From Pseudobacter sp. (lineage in GTDB: Bacteria; Bacteroidota; Bacteroidia; Chitinophagales; Chitinophagaceae): a stretch of DNA of 64,000 nucleotides. The DNA lies in contig JAFIGX010000022.1 in NCBI GenBank assembly GCA_017849455.1, positions 496,001-560,000 on the forward strand, given 5' to 3'. The position numbers and the translations under genes are program-made. The notes under the pieces are model-generated. The model made no database searches, was not told the origin of the DNA, and was given only the letters and a program-made list of their open reading frames with translations. Shown piece after piece: positions 24,840 through 33,529 of the stretch. Numbering within the stretch: position 1 is the stretch's first letter; every line of letters begins with the position of its first letter.

Positions 24840-24951
24840 AAAAAGGCCGTCACGATAGACATCGCACGACCACCATCACATAAAATTAATTGGTGAAACA
24901 AAACTTAATAACATTCGTTAGTTAACGGACAATAAAGTACCAGTGCGAGCC
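24840..24951 (-). ncRNA. Candidate small RNA 2 (about 110 nt), paralogue of RNA 1
   Basis: A minus-strand TAACTTTG box (24960-24953) is directly followed by GGCTCG (24951-24946). The 3' end is a hairpin (24871-24845) with the same inner CGAT/ATCG stem and nearly the same outer stem as RNA 1, then five T (24844-24840). ATGTGA (24881-24876) precedes the hairpin by four bases. The first and last parts match RNA 1, while the middle is unrelated and shorter. Confidence 0.5.
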
Positions 24952-24952
24952 G

Positions 24953-24960
24953 CAAAGTTA
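24953..24960 (-). promoter_or_regulatory. -7 box of candidate small RNA 2
   Basis: TAACTTTG on the minus strand is identical to the -7 box of RNA 1. A -33 TTG at the usual distance is not evident, so this promoter may be weaker or activated. Confidence 0.4.
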
Positions 24961-24982
24961 TAGGAGGCTTATCAGAAATGGC

Positions 24983-25102
24983 TTATCGCAGTTTTACGGG
25001 AAGGTTAAGAAATTGCTCCACTCCATCTTCTCCATTATATATGTATGCCTGGTGTACACTTCTCAAATTTTTTGCCGCCATTGTCCACGACTGGTCTTCC
25101 AT
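24983..25102 (-). CDS. Possible 39-residue small protein
   Basis: An ATG at 25102 opens 39 codons ending L-P-V-K-L-R and TAA, with a composition that looks coding (Q-S-W-T-M-A-A-K-N-L-R-S-V-H near residues 4-17). The frame stays open upstream of the ATG for more than 30 codons but is AT-rich there. It might therefore be a remnant C-terminus of a lost gene. The stop lies just upstream of the small RNA 2 promoter. No family recognised. Confidence 0.3.
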   Translation of the reverse strand: MEDQSWTMAAKNLRSVHQAYIYNGEDGVEQFLNLPVKLR

Positions 25103-25212
25103 GAAATAGATAGGCGGATCGTAATTTATTATCGACTGATAATTAATCCTTATGATATTTAATATTAAGCAACTATTAAATCTTAGTAAATTAGGAATCA
25201 GAAACTGGTCGC

Positions 25213-26421
25213 TTGAAACTCAGATTGTCGATATGGTTTTTCCTGCTTGCCCTGTTCACCAGGCCGGGTATGCTTACTGCCCAGTCTGCCCCGGCCCATC
25301 TTCAATTCGATTTCTGCGGCGAACCCATTCAATTCGATTTCGACCTGACGCCTACTCCTGCTCTGCTCGCCATGCTCACGCAGGAATCCATCCTGGCATT
25401 TTATGATAGCTTGAATAACGGCGGGTACCGGCAGGTTGTAAAGGTCCTGCGCGAGTATAAAGAAAAGCAAGGTTCCGACGACTGGCTGTTCTACCAGTTG
25501 ATCCGTCAAACAGCACAGCACATCAGCCCCAAAGCCAATAACTACGTCCGCTATACGCTGTTCAAATGGTTCTTTCTCAGCAAAACCGGCTATGATGCCA
25601 TCCTCACCATCTCAAAAGACAGGGTCCTTTTTTATACACGCTGCGATGAAAATATTTACAATATTCCCCACCGTATCTATGAAGGGAAACAATATGTTTG
25701 CCTGAATTACCACGACTACGGAAAGATCGATTTCGAAAAAGACCAGTTCGAAACGGTCGCTATTGCCGTTCCCGGGGCAGAGAAAGTTTTTTCCTACAAG
25801 ATCAGGAAGCTACCGGAATTCAGGCCAGCCGATTACCGGGTAAAAGACCTGCATTTCAGTTACAATGAGAATGATTATCATTTTAAAGTAAAGCTCAATA
25901 CACAGGTCCGTACACTCTTCAACAACTATCCTGCTGTGGATTACGAATCTTACCTGAATATCCCGCTCAGCAGGGAGACTTACCGCTCGCTCATTCCCAT
26001 GCTGAAGAAAAATATCAAAGGGATGAGCAAGAGGAACGGCGTTGATTACCTGATGCGGTTTACCCGCTACGCTTTCCTCTTCGAGCGGGATACCGAGCAA
26101 TTCGGGAGTGAAAAGCGATTATCGCCTGAGCAGACCTTGCTGTATGAGCAAAGCGATTGTGAGGACAGGGTTGCTCTTTTCTTCTGTCTCGTGAAGGAAA
26201 TATATGATCTTCCCATGATCGTACTTTCCTATCCCAACCATGTCACCATTGCTGTTCAGTTCGATAAGCCGGTTGGAAATGTTATCGTGTATAACGGTAA
26301 TAGATATTCGATCTGTGAGCCTACACCCCAAAAGCAAGACCTTCTCCTGGGTCAATCCCTTCCGGAACTGAGCAAAGTGTCTTATGAAGTAGCTTATGTG
26401 TATATTCCCCAAAAGAAATAA
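25213..26421 (+). CDS. Secreted protein with transglutaminase-like C-terminal region
   Basis: This 402-residue protein has a clear signal peptide (about residues 1-24, ending M-L-T-A-Q). The start is a TTG at 25213; no ATG lies early enough to keep the signal. The C-terminal 90 residues carry a plausible Cys-His-acid triad in the order of transglutaminase-like proteases: S-D-C-E-D-R (Cys316), P-N-H-V-T-I-A-V (His333) and S-I-C-E-P-T (Glu369). The central part has no recognised domain. Such periplasmic proteins may be peptidases or catalytically idle scaffolds. It is a single gene, convergent with the next gene, with 10 bp between stops. Confidence 0.6.
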   Translation: MKLRLSIWFFLLALFTRPGMLTAQSAPAHLQFDFCGEPIQFDFDLTPTPALLAMLTQESILAFYDSLNNGGYRQVVKVLREYKEKQGSDDWLFYQLIRQTAQHISPKANNYVRYTLFKWFFLSKTGYDAILTISKDRVLFYTRCDENIYNIPHRIYEGKQYVCLNYHDYGKIDFEKDQFETVAIAVPGAEKVFSYKIRKLPEFRPADYRVKDLHFSYNENDYHFKVKLNTQVRTLFNNYPAVDYESYLNIPLSRETYRSLIPMLKKNIKGMSKRNGVDYLMRFTRYAFLFERDTEQFGSEKRLSPEQTLLYEQSDCEDRVALFFCLVKEIYDLPMIVLSYPNHVTIAVQFDKPVGNVIVYNGNRYSICEPTPQKQDLLLGQSLPELSKVSYEVAYVYIPQKK

Positions 26422-26431
26422 TCACTGCCTG

Positions 26432-26941
26432 TCAGGGCTCCCGGCTGATCTTCCTGTTTTCTTTCAGTGCAGTTTTAAGCCTACTGTCGAGCCCGCAGTA
26501 ATTGAACTTTCCATCATTGATGAAGTAGAGGTAGCAACAGGTATCGCAGCGGGTAGAGAAGTAAATGGTCTTTAGAACAGCCTGCTTTGCAAACACGAAG
26601 ATCTTCCCTTCCGACCGGCAATTCTTATTGCCATCGCGTTGTTCCACAGGCTGATGGAGGTTGGCCAGCAGACCATCGATCACAGCAGTGTCTTTCGAAA
26701 CGGTGTACCTGAAAAACCTTGCATAACGAAGAGAATCCCCATCGGGATTATCATAGTAAATGATCTGAAGGCTATCGGCCTGTCTCAATGCAGGCGCTGC
26801 GTCGAGAGCAGTCTTTACTTCCCGTGGGGCAATTGATGTATCCTTGGTCGCCTTTACAGGAGTTCCTTCATGCTTCGTTCCTGCATCATTACATGCACCT
26901 ATACAAGAGCATAAAGCCGCAAACAATAAAACTATTCTCAT
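26432..26941 (-). CDS. Putative lipoprotein of unknown function
   Basis: Start at the ATG at 26941 (the frame runs to 26968, but the signal peptide begins here), giving 169 residues. The signal M-R-I-V-L-L-F-A-A-L-C-S-C-I-G-A-C ends in a lipobox. The mature domain has four cysteines in C-R-S-E-G, S-T-R-C-D-T-C-C-Y-L-Y-F-I-N-D and Y-C-G-L contexts near its C-terminus. The C-D-T-C-C cluster suggests a disulfide or metal site. No family recognised. A strong hairpin separates it from the upstream receptor-lipoprotein operon. Confidence 0.55.
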   Translation of the reverse strand: MRIVLLFAALCSCIGACNDAGTKHEGTPVKATKDTSIAPREVKTALDAAPALRQADSLQIIYYDNPDGDSLRYARFFRYTVSKDTAVIDGLLANLHQPVEQRDGNKNCRSEGKIFVFAKQAVLKTIYFSTRCDTCCYLYFINDGKFNYCGLDSRLKTALKENRKISREP

Positions 26942-26966
26942 ATACTTTGTCCGGTGTTTTAATAGC

Positions 26967-26995
26967 ACGAAGCCGCCCAGGTAAAGCGGCTTCGT
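26967..26995. terminator. Hairpin at the end of the receptor-lipoprotein operon
   Basis: ACGAAGCCGC (26967-26976) and GCGGCTTCGT (26986-26995) form a perfect 10-bp stem with a 9-base loop. It lies 28 bp after the stop at 27023 on the minus strand. The T tract is poor (GCTATT). Confidence 0.6.
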
Positions 26996-27022
26996 AAATA
27001 TATAGGTTCTCCTTGTAATTGC

Positions 27023-28453
27023 TTAGTATGCGTTGGTTTGGGGTGTGAAGCTGCTCCATCCTGTAAGCCAGTTGGTAGTGCCGAATGCTCCACGGTGTGT
27101 AACAGTGGTAAAGAAGGGGTCCAATCCTGCGAAGACTGCACCGGATAAAGCGGGAGACCCTGCTTTCGGCATGTAGTTTGGCGCATCCCAGTTGAAAGGT
27201 GCTTCCAGCATGATGTCGTTCGGGTTCGTATAGGTAGTATTACCATTGGCTTCAGCCCTGGTCTTGATATTTAAGGCAACTTCCCTGCGCATAGCAGTGG
27301 TCTGCGCGCTGGTCAAAGGATTGGGAGGATAGCTGGAGAATGCCCTGGCTGTTACAGAATCCGTATAATAAGCCTCATTCATAGCGTGCACCAGGTTGTT
27401 CTTGAACTCTGAATTACCATTCGTCATATAATCATTGTATGAGTTCACCGATTCGATCACGAACCCGCCTTTGGGCCAGCCCATCATGACGGAGTTATGA
27501 ACAGAGAAACGGGTTGATCTTCTCCAGCGGTTTCCGTAATTCAGGTTTGCCTGTGTATTGGGGTCTCCGTTAGGCCCGATCCAGGTGATATTCGACAAAG
27601 TAGGCTTGGTGACCGGCGTTGCTGCTGTACCGGAACCATCATTATCGCATTCAACACCATTGCCGGCGTCCGTATCTGCAATTTCAGGCTTGCGCTGAAC
27701 AACTGCAAACTGGATCTTTCCGTTATATCCGAAATCGAAGTCGAGATCGTCATCGGATGCTGCATAGGCAATCAGGTATTTGGCATTCACAGTACCACCG
27801 AAAAATTCATAGGCATCATCATTACCGTAAGATACCTGGATATATTCCAATGTTGTGCCGGCGCCTACACCACCACAGGTAAGACCATTGATCTCTGAAC
27901 CAGGCTCGGCAGCAATACCGGCCCACTCGATACGAACATAACGCATAGTGCCTGAATTATCGTTCGCATCGGTACCGCCATACACGCGGTCGACACCACC
28001 TTCGATCACAGGAGCGGGAGATAAGGGCCTGTTGGTGGGAGCTTTGCCCAGCAGGATAACACCACCCCAGTCGCCACGCCTTCTGTCGCCAGGCGCTTTG
28101 CCGGAAGTGAAAACAATGGGTTTGGTGGCAGAGCCCTGGGCATCGATCTTTGCTCCTTTTTCGATGATCAATGCGCCTTTTTGAGACACATCACTTTTTA
28201 TGACAGTGCCTTCCGGGATACGGAGGGTGGTCCCGCTTGTAAAGAACACATATCCTTTCAGCGTATATACGCCACCCTCGAGGGTGATATTCCTTTCATA
28301 AGAGCCGGTAAGTATCCTTGTCTGGTTAGGATCATCGGAGTTGCCATTATTATTGCCACCGCCGCCGGCATCATCATTGAAATTCACCTTCACACAGGAT
28401 GCGAGTGACGCAGATGCTACGGCAATCAGCAGGATTTGTTTGAGCTTCTTCAT
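27023..28453 (-). CDS. Surface lipoprotein with parallel beta-helix-like repeats, partner of the TonB receptor
   Basis: This 476-residue lipoprotein has signal L-I-A-V-A-S-A-S-L-A-S-C (Cys about 20), a Gly/Asn-rich linker, then G-V-Y-T-L-K-G-Y-V-F-F-T-S-G-T-T-L. After that come repeating short beta strands (I-P-E-G-T-V-I-K-S-D, G-A-L-I-I-E-K-G-A-K-I-D-A-Q) typical of right-handed beta-helices. This family is common in Bacteroidota next to TonB receptors with no close SusD. It follows the receptor gene by 47 bp, so it probably serves as the receptor's surface partner. The PHO-box-like repeats upstream of the receptor suggest induction by phosphate limitation. The ligand is unknown. Confidence 0.68.
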   Translation of the reverse strand: MKKLKQILLIAVASASLASCVKVNFNDDAGGGGNNNGNSDDPNQTRILTGSYERNITLEGGVYTLKGYVFFTSGTTLRIPEGTVIKSDVSQKGALIIEKGAKIDAQGSATKPIVFTSGKAPGDRRRGDWGGVILLGKAPTNRPLSPAPVIEGGVDRVYGGTDANDNSGTMRYVRIEWAGIAAEPGSEINGLTCGGVGAGTTLEYIQVSYGNDDAYEFFGGTVNAKYLIAYAASDDDLDFDFGYNGKIQFAVVQRKPEIADTDAGNGVECDNDGSGTAATPVTKPTLSNITWIGPNGDPNTQANLNYGNRWRRSTRFSVHNSVMMGWPKGGFVIESVNSYNDYMTNGNSEFKNNLVHAMNEAYYTDSVTARAFSSYPPNPLTSAQTTAMRREVALNIKTRAEANGNTTYTNPNDIMLEAPFNWDAPNYMPKAGSPALSGAVFAGLDPFFTTVTHRGAFGTTNWLTGWSSFTPQTNAY

Positions 28454-28500
28454 AAAATTTCTCTATTTTTTAGAATAGTATGGTGTGTATTAGTTTGGGT

Positions 28501-31293
28501 TTATTTTCTTTTCTTCAATTCAAAGTCGTAGGTAACGCCAATCGTGATGGTAGTACCTGGTGTATAGGAATAGTTGATCCTGTCGCCCTGGCTTGCATTG
28601 TATCCTGCCCTGGAGGAAGGATTATCATAGAAAGCAAATTTATTGTTCAGGAGATCGGACACGGTCGCTTTCAATTCCAGCTTATCTTTCATCAGTCTTT
28701 TCGAAACCTGCAGGTCGATCACATTACGCGGCTTCTCATAGATATCATAGAACCCGGCGCCTGTAGGATCGCCCACGAGATATAAGCGGGGGCCCACCCT
28801 GTTGTAGAGTGCTGTCGCATTCCAGCCCTTGTTGGTATATTGGAGACCGGCATTGATGAGGTAGGGCGACTGGCCGAACAGGGGCCTGTCCTGGTCGGTC
28901 TTGGCGCCTGATGCCTGTTCGGTGGTGAGCGTTACTTTTGAATCGAGGTAGGTGAAATTACCGATGAAGGTGAGGTTATTGAGTTTATCATTGATGAAGT
29001 CGAGGCTCTTCCTGATCTCTACTTCGGCTCCGTACAGGAATGCTTTATCGGCATTGGCATAATTGAATAACCAGCGGTCGCTATTGCTGCCCGGGTCCAT
29101 CCTCAGTTCGATAGGGTTATCGAAATGCTTGGCCAGCACACCGAAAGAGATCAGCTCACCGGACCTGGGGTAGAATTCGTAGCGCAGGTCGGCATTCAGG
29201 ATCGAAGTTCTTTTGAGATCGATTTCACCGCCAATGCCCCATATCTGCTCATAATCGAAGAACTGGAATGGCGCCACTTCACGGAACTCCGGACGGGCAA
29301 CTGTTTGCGAAGCGGCAAAACGGACCTGGTTCTTATTATTGATACTATAAGTAAGATTGAGTGAAGGCAGGAAGTCCCATTTTTCCGAATCGAGTACGAT
29401 CCGTTTTACGGAGAGGTCTCTCGAAGTCAATACCTGCTCGAAGAATTCGGCACGAAGTCCCCAGATAAGACGGATATTATCTCCGATCTTATTATCGAAC
29501 ATAACGAATCCTGAATTGAGTGCCGATACACCAAAATATTTATCCGTGTTCTGCGTCTGCTCTTCGAGGAACAATCCATTCCTGTTGATATTCTCTTTCC
29601 GGAATGCCTGGTCGTAAGGGATCTTCAGGTTTGTTGAGGAAGAAGCAGGATCATAGCGGAACAACCTGGCCTTGAAATCGCGGAAACGGAGCAGGGTACC
29701 ACCGCCTACTTTCAGGGTTTGTTTGTTCCCCAGGAATGTAAATGGAATGGAGAGTGAACCATTGGCGCCTGTTGCATAATCCTTGAGCGTGGAGAAGAAA
29801 CGACGGCTATCGTCGTTATCCAGTTCGAAAGGTGCTGAAGGCGTGGATGTGCTCTGAACATATTGGGCTGTTCTGAAATCAGGCTGTGTCTTATAATTAT
29901 AGGAGAAATTACCATTCCATTTGAACTTGATCCCCGACCTGGTGATGGCATGTTCGCCTTCCAGTTGTCCGCTGTACAATGAGCGCTGGTTCAGGAAAGA
30001 AGAGCGCAGTGAAATGATCTGCAAGCGGCCGGGGTTATTCAGGCTCCTGTTATAGTAATTGTCTTCGTACAACTGGTTGAACAGGTTCTTGAATGATATT
30101 TTGTGTTTGCCTTTTACATAGGTGAAATTGGCCAGCACGCCTGCATTCACGGAATACCTGTTCTGTACTTCCGATCCGGAGAAGATGGGTGTGCGGTTTT
30201 GCTCATAGCGGGCTCTTTCCACTTCATCATACACTGTCATTCCCTGGCGATGGTATACGGAAACGATCGTTCCGAATTTGGCATCGTTCTTCCAATTGGC
30301 CACATTCGACCAGGTAAGGTTCACAGTTGTAATAGGAATGGCCTTTCTTACTTTCTCACTGTATACATCATCTTTGAACCTTTTGGTCTCCCCGATCTTT
30401 TGGTCATCGGTGAGGCTGCGATAGCCGGTAGTGGAAGGGATTCCTTTTGGAAGGCTTCTATCGCCATTATCGAACCCAAGCCAATCCGTAGCATTGCGGG
30501 GATTGCTGGTAAAATCCTTGAAAGTGGATTGCGTATTATATCCAACGGAAACACCAACTGTGAGTACATTCCTGTTGGGAATATCTTTTGTATTGATCTG
30601 TACCAGGCCGCCGGCAAATTCGCCTGGCATATCGGGTGTTGCTGTTTTATTGATGATGATATTGTCGATCATTGCTGCCGGGATGATATCGAAAGAGAAA
30701 GCTTTCTTATCGGGCTCGGAGCTGGGCATCAAAGCGTCGTTGAGCATGGCCTGGTTGTAGCGGTCGCTCAGGCCGCGAACGATAACGAATTTATTATCCT
30801 GGATGGAAGCGCCGCTCACGCGCCTGATCACCTCTCCTGTGTTCTTATCGGGGGTCCTTTTGATGAAATCGGCGGCCAATCCGCTCGACAAAGAGGTATT
30901 GTTCTTCTGGAAATTGATCAATGCGGCAGTGCTTTCACGTCGTACGGAAGTTCTTACCACCACTTCTTCCAGGGTCTTGTTCTCCAGCACGATGGTAATG
31001 CTGTTATCGTCGGCAGGTTTTACCTCTACATCTTCCACGATCTTGGCATTGTATCCTGCGCTCGAGATCCTGATCACATATTTTTTACCAGGTTCCAGGG
31101 TAATGGAAAAACGGCCTTCCACGTCGGCAGCCATGGTACGGGTAATACCTTCAATGCTGATGGTGGCCCCGGGTACCGGTTCATTTTTTGAATTGATCAC
31201 TTTACCATAAAGGCGGGTAGATTGTGCTGAAGCAAACAGGCTAAAGAACAATAAGGGAAGTATAAAGAAGTACTTTTTGCTCACAACAGTCAT
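28501..31293 (-). CDS. TonB-dependent outer-membrane receptor with carboxypeptidase-like domain
   Basis: This 930-residue receptor has a signal peptide (residues 1-23, ending L-F-A-S-A-Q) and a CarboxypepD_reg-like beta-sandwich (about 26-110, G-K-V-I-N-S to I-V-L-E-N-K-T). The plug follows, with I-K-R-T-P-D-K-N-T-G-E-V-I-R-R-V-S-G near 145 and I-V-R-G-L-S-D-R-Y near 168. A 22-strand barrel ends G-V-T-Y-D-F-E-L-K. It is a non-SusC receptor by length and by the absence of the SusC plug signature. It is first in a two-gene operon with the beta-helix lipoprotein. Upstream stand four 11-bp-spaced repeats and a -7 box, so phosphate-controlled import of a phosphorus compound is the leading guess. 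Confidence 0.88.
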   Translation of the reverse strand: MTVVSKKYFFILPLLFFSLFASAQSTRLYGKVINSKNEPVPGATISIEGITRTMAADVEGRFSITLEPGKKYVIRISSAGYNAKIVEDVEVKPADDNSITIVLENKTLEEVVVRTSVRRESTAALINFQKNNTSLSSGLAADFIKRTPDKNTGEVIRRVSGASIQDNKFVIVRGLSDRYNQAMLNDALMPSSEPDKKAFSFDIIPAAMIDNIIINKTATPDMPGEFAGGLVQINTKDIPNRNVLTVGVSVGYNTQSTFKDFTSNPRNATDWLGFDNGDRSLPKGIPSTTGYRSLTDDQKIGETKRFKDDVYSEKVRKAIPITTVNLTWSNVANWKNDAKFGTIVSVYHRQGMTVYDEVERARYEQNRTPIFSGSEVQNRYSVNAGVLANFTYVKGKHKISFKNLFNQLYEDNYYNRSLNNPGRLQIISLRSSFLNQRSLYSGQLEGEHAITRSGIKFKWNGNFSYNYKTQPDFRTAQYVQSTSTPSAPFELDNDDSRRFFSTLKDYATGANGSLSIPFTFLGNKQTLKVGGGTLLRFRDFKARLFRYDPASSSTNLKIPYDQAFRKENINRNGLFLEEQTQNTDKYFGVSALNSGFVMFDNKIGDNIRLIWGLRAEFFEQVLTSRDLSVKRIVLDSEKWDFLPSLNLTYSINNKNQVRFAASQTVARPEFREVAPFQFFDYEQIWGIGGEIDLKRTSILNADLRYEFYPRSGELISFGVLAKHFDNPIELRMDPGSNSDRWLFNYANADKAFLYGAEVEIRKSLDFINDKLNNLTFIGNFTYLDSKVTLTTEQASGAKTDQDRPLFGQSPYLINAGLQYTNKGWNATALYNRVGPRLYLVGDPTGAGFYDIYEKPRNVIDLQVSKRLMKDKLELKATVSDLLNNKFAFYDNPSSRAGYNASQGDRINYSYTPGTTITIGVTYDFELKKRK

Positions 31294-31306
31294 TTTAGTG
31301 TGCGGG

Positions 31307-31363
31307 CAAAAGTATCTTCAAGATGTTATTGAGATGTTAACGCAATATTACGGAATTGTTAAG
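31307..31363 (-). promoter_or_regulatory. Four-unit PHO-box-like array with -7 box
   Basis: On the minus strand, reading toward the receptor gene, CTTAACA, CGTAATA, GTTAACA and AATAACA stand at 31363-31324. They are each separated by four bases, giving an 11-bp period. Nine bases later comes TACTTTTG (31314-31307), an exact TAnnTTTG box, with no -33 TTG at the usual distance. Repeats replacing the -33 element fit an activator-dependent promoter of the PhoB type. Confidence 0.62.
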
Positions 31364-31429
31364 TGGACGCTTTACCCAGTCTCCCGGAGGCAAAATATTA
31401 TGGGAAGGTTATGAAATGGTTACTGCAAC

Positions 31430-32740
31430 TTAAAATCTGAACTGTAAGCGACAGGTGAACACATCATCCTTCAGATCGTCGGTAAAACCTGGCAAGGAAG
31501 TTGCTTCGTTCGACACCCTGTCGTACCAGAGGGTCAGTTTAAGGTACTGGCTTATATAATAAATGTAACCCAATCCGAGGGTATTGTACCTGATATCTGC
31601 TGGTGTAAAATGGGTGCCTGTTTTCCCGATCTCCTTTCCTTTCACCTCCGTATTGGGATCATACCAATCGTATTTCGCCACTAACTGGTGTTGTTTATTC
31701 ACTATATTCTGCAGGAAGCAGATAAATGCCCCATCGAATTTCCTTATATAATATGGTATGGGTGTAAGCACACCGGGGGTTTCAGTGGAATTTTCCGTAG
31801 CGGTTTGCGTGCCCCACCAGTATTCTACCCTCAGCTCTGTGAATCCCCAGTCATTCTGTACTTTCCATTGCATATCGGCGCCCCGGTAATTGCGGGGGGC
31901 TTTTGCTTCGAAGTTGCTTTCTGTCGAATCTACCTGGAAATCCTTCCCTGTATTTCCCGGAGAGACCCAGTAGAGGTATTTGGTGGGCTGCATCAGTCCA
32001 CCCTGGAAAAAAGATAGTCCACCGGAAATAGAGACCAATGGGGTCAGCGGATATGATTTGAGGTAAAGCCGGCAGATAAGATCTTTATAGCTATCATATT
32101 CTCCGGGGCCCGTCAATCCCTGTCCGTTAAAGACACCTGCATCGAATTTCAGGTAACGGAGAAAGGAGTGCGTTCTACGTGGTTCCACGGTGATCATGGC
32201 CCCCAGGTCGCGTTCGGTCTTCATGAGCGTCTGGGACATCCGGCCGCGTTCAGGCGCTTCCCGGTCGACAGAGGAAAGGTTAACCTCATAGCCAAAAGGG
32301 CGGGCGAACATCCCCCCTGTAAACTGGAACAACTGCCATTTATTTTCGAAGAACCTTCCCCAGAAATCGCGGATGGCCACTCCCCTTTCAGTGCCATCGA
32401 ACTGGAAGGCGAACTGTACGGTGGGCTGGTCCTGTTCATTGAAATGGGCATAGTCGAAGCGTACCCGGCCGCGGCGGAGCATGAAACGGTTATTGACATG
32501 CGGAGCGAAATCGCCCCCGCTGAAGCTGCGGGCCCCTTTTTCCTGTGCCACCTGGAACTGGGGCTGCATATACCCACCGATCCGGAGATGGTCGTACCGC
32601 TTGTACATCGAGAGCAGACCCTTGCCGAGATCCTTGGTCGTATCGACCATATCCATCAGGAACTGGGCTTCGGTCTTTTGAAAAACAGACAGGAAGAAAA
32701 AAACAACGGAAATTCTTTTTATATATAACAATAACGTCAT
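31430..32740 (-). CDS. Phosphate-selective porin O/P family outer-membrane protein
   Basis: This 436-residue beta-barrel protein has a signal peptide (ending K-T-E-A-Q, about residue 26). The OprP/OprO family features are present: L-R-I-G-G-Y-M-Q-P-Q-F-Q near residue 52, F-x-L-R-R-G-R-V-R-F-D near 86, and F-A-R-P-F-G-Y-E near 145. The C-terminal strand C-R-L-Q-F-R-F ends in an aromatic residue. These porins pass phosphate or polyphosphate across the outer membrane. It is divergent from the DUF47-PiT operon, sharing a 126-bp control region with PHO-like repeats. This supports a phosphate-uptake role. Confidence 0.82.
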   Translation of the reverse strand: MTLLLYIKRISVVFFFLSVFQKTEAQFLMDMVDTTKDLGKGLLSMYKRYDHLRIGGYMQPQFQVAQEKGARSFSGGDFAPHVNNRFMLRRGRVRFDYAHFNEQDQPTVQFAFQFDGTERGVAIRDFWGRFFENKWQLFQFTGGMFARPFGYEVNLSSVDREAPERGRMSQTLMKTERDLGAMITVEPRRTHSFLRYLKFDAGVFNGQGLTGPGEYDSYKDLICRLYLKSYPLTPLVSISGGLSFFQGGLMQPTKYLYWVSPGNTGKDFQVDSTESNFEAKAPRNYRGADMQWKVQNDWGFTELRVEYWWGTQTATENSTETPGVLTPIPYYIRKFDGAFICFLQNIVNKQHQLVAKYDWYDPNTEVKGKEIGKTGTHFTPADIRYNTLGLGYIYYISQYLKLTLWYDRVSNEATSLPGFTDDLKDDVFTCRLQFRF

Positions 32741-32759
32741 ATTTTCATAACATTGGATG

Positions 32760-32847
32760 CAAAGGTAAGCTCCCTTTAAAGGTCAGTGTTAATAAATTAT
32801 TACCAATTTACCCTTACTCTAACAACAGGTTAATAGTTCTATTTTTG
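32760..32847. promoter_or_regulatory. Shared control region between porin and DUF47-PiT operon
   Basis: For the porin (minus strand): GGTAATA and ATTAACA (32804-32787), 11 bp apart, then TACCTTTG (32767-32760), an exact -7 box. For the phosphate transporter operon (plus strand): TCTAACA (32818-32824) and GTTAATA (32829-32835), 11 bp apart, then TATTTTTG (32840-32847). Each side has only two repeat units, weaker than the array at 31324-31363. Confidence 0.45.
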
Positions 32848-32866
32848 CCGCAAAATTTTTGTCGAT

Positions 32867-33514
32867 ATGGGTTTGAATTCCATCATGAAGATCTTCATGC
32901 CAAAGGATAAAATCTTTTATTCTTTGTTTGAGCAGGTAGCTTTGACAGTAGCAAAGATGGGCAAATTGATGAAAGAGGTGGTGACCGAGCCCGACTATGA
33001 CAAACGTGCTGCCCTGATCGCCCAGGTCGAAGATCTGGAACATGTAAACGACGATTTCACCCATAAGATCTTTACCGAACTTGGCCGTAATTTCATTACT
33101 CCCTTCGACCGGGAAGATATCCACTATCTTGCAACGGCCCTGGATGATATTGCAGACTACATTTTTGCTTCAGCCAAAAAGATCAATTTTTATAAAGTCA
33201 ATCCCAACGACCAGGGGATCCAGAAAATGGCCGACCTCATCGAACAGGGTTCCGAGCAGATCAAGAATGCGGTGATCGAATTGCGCAACATGAAAAATAT
33301 GCGCCGCATCACCGATGCACTGGTTAAAGTGAACAGCATCGAGAACCAGGCCGATGATATTTTCGACATGAGCATCGACAGGCTTTTCGAAACAGAACCC
33401 GATGCCAAGGAGGTCATCAAAAAAAGAGAGATCTACCAGGTGATGGAGATCGTAACGGATAAATGTGAGGATGCAGGTAACGTGATCGAGTCAATCATCA
33501 TTAAATATGCGTAA
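32867..33514 (+). CDS. DUF47 (PhoU-like) phosphate transport accessory protein
   Basis: This 215-residue all-helical cytosolic protein belongs to the DUF47/TIGR00153 family, paired almost always with PiT transporters. Diagnostic parts are the acidic helix V-E-D-L-E-H-V-N-D-D-F-T-H-K near residue 48 and F-D-R-E-D-I-H-Y-L-A-T-A-L-D-D-I-A-D near 77. A later I-E-N-Q-A-D-D-I-F-D near 153 completes it. The E-x-x-x-D patterns bind metal clusters in the related PhoU. It lies 15 bp before the PiT gene on the same strand and likely tunes its activity. Confidence 0.9.
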   Translation: MGLNSIMKIFMPKDKIFYSLFEQVALTVAKMGKLMKEVVTEPDYDKRAALIAQVEDLEHVNDDFTHKIFTELGRNFITPFDREDIHYLATALDDIADYIFASAKKINFYKVNPNDQGIQKMADLIEQGSEQIKNAVIELRNMKNMRRITDALVKVNSIENQADDIFDMSIDRLFETEPDAKEVIKKREIYQVMEIVTDKCEDAGNVIESIIIKYA

Positions 33515-33529
33515 ACCTACCCTCACCTT

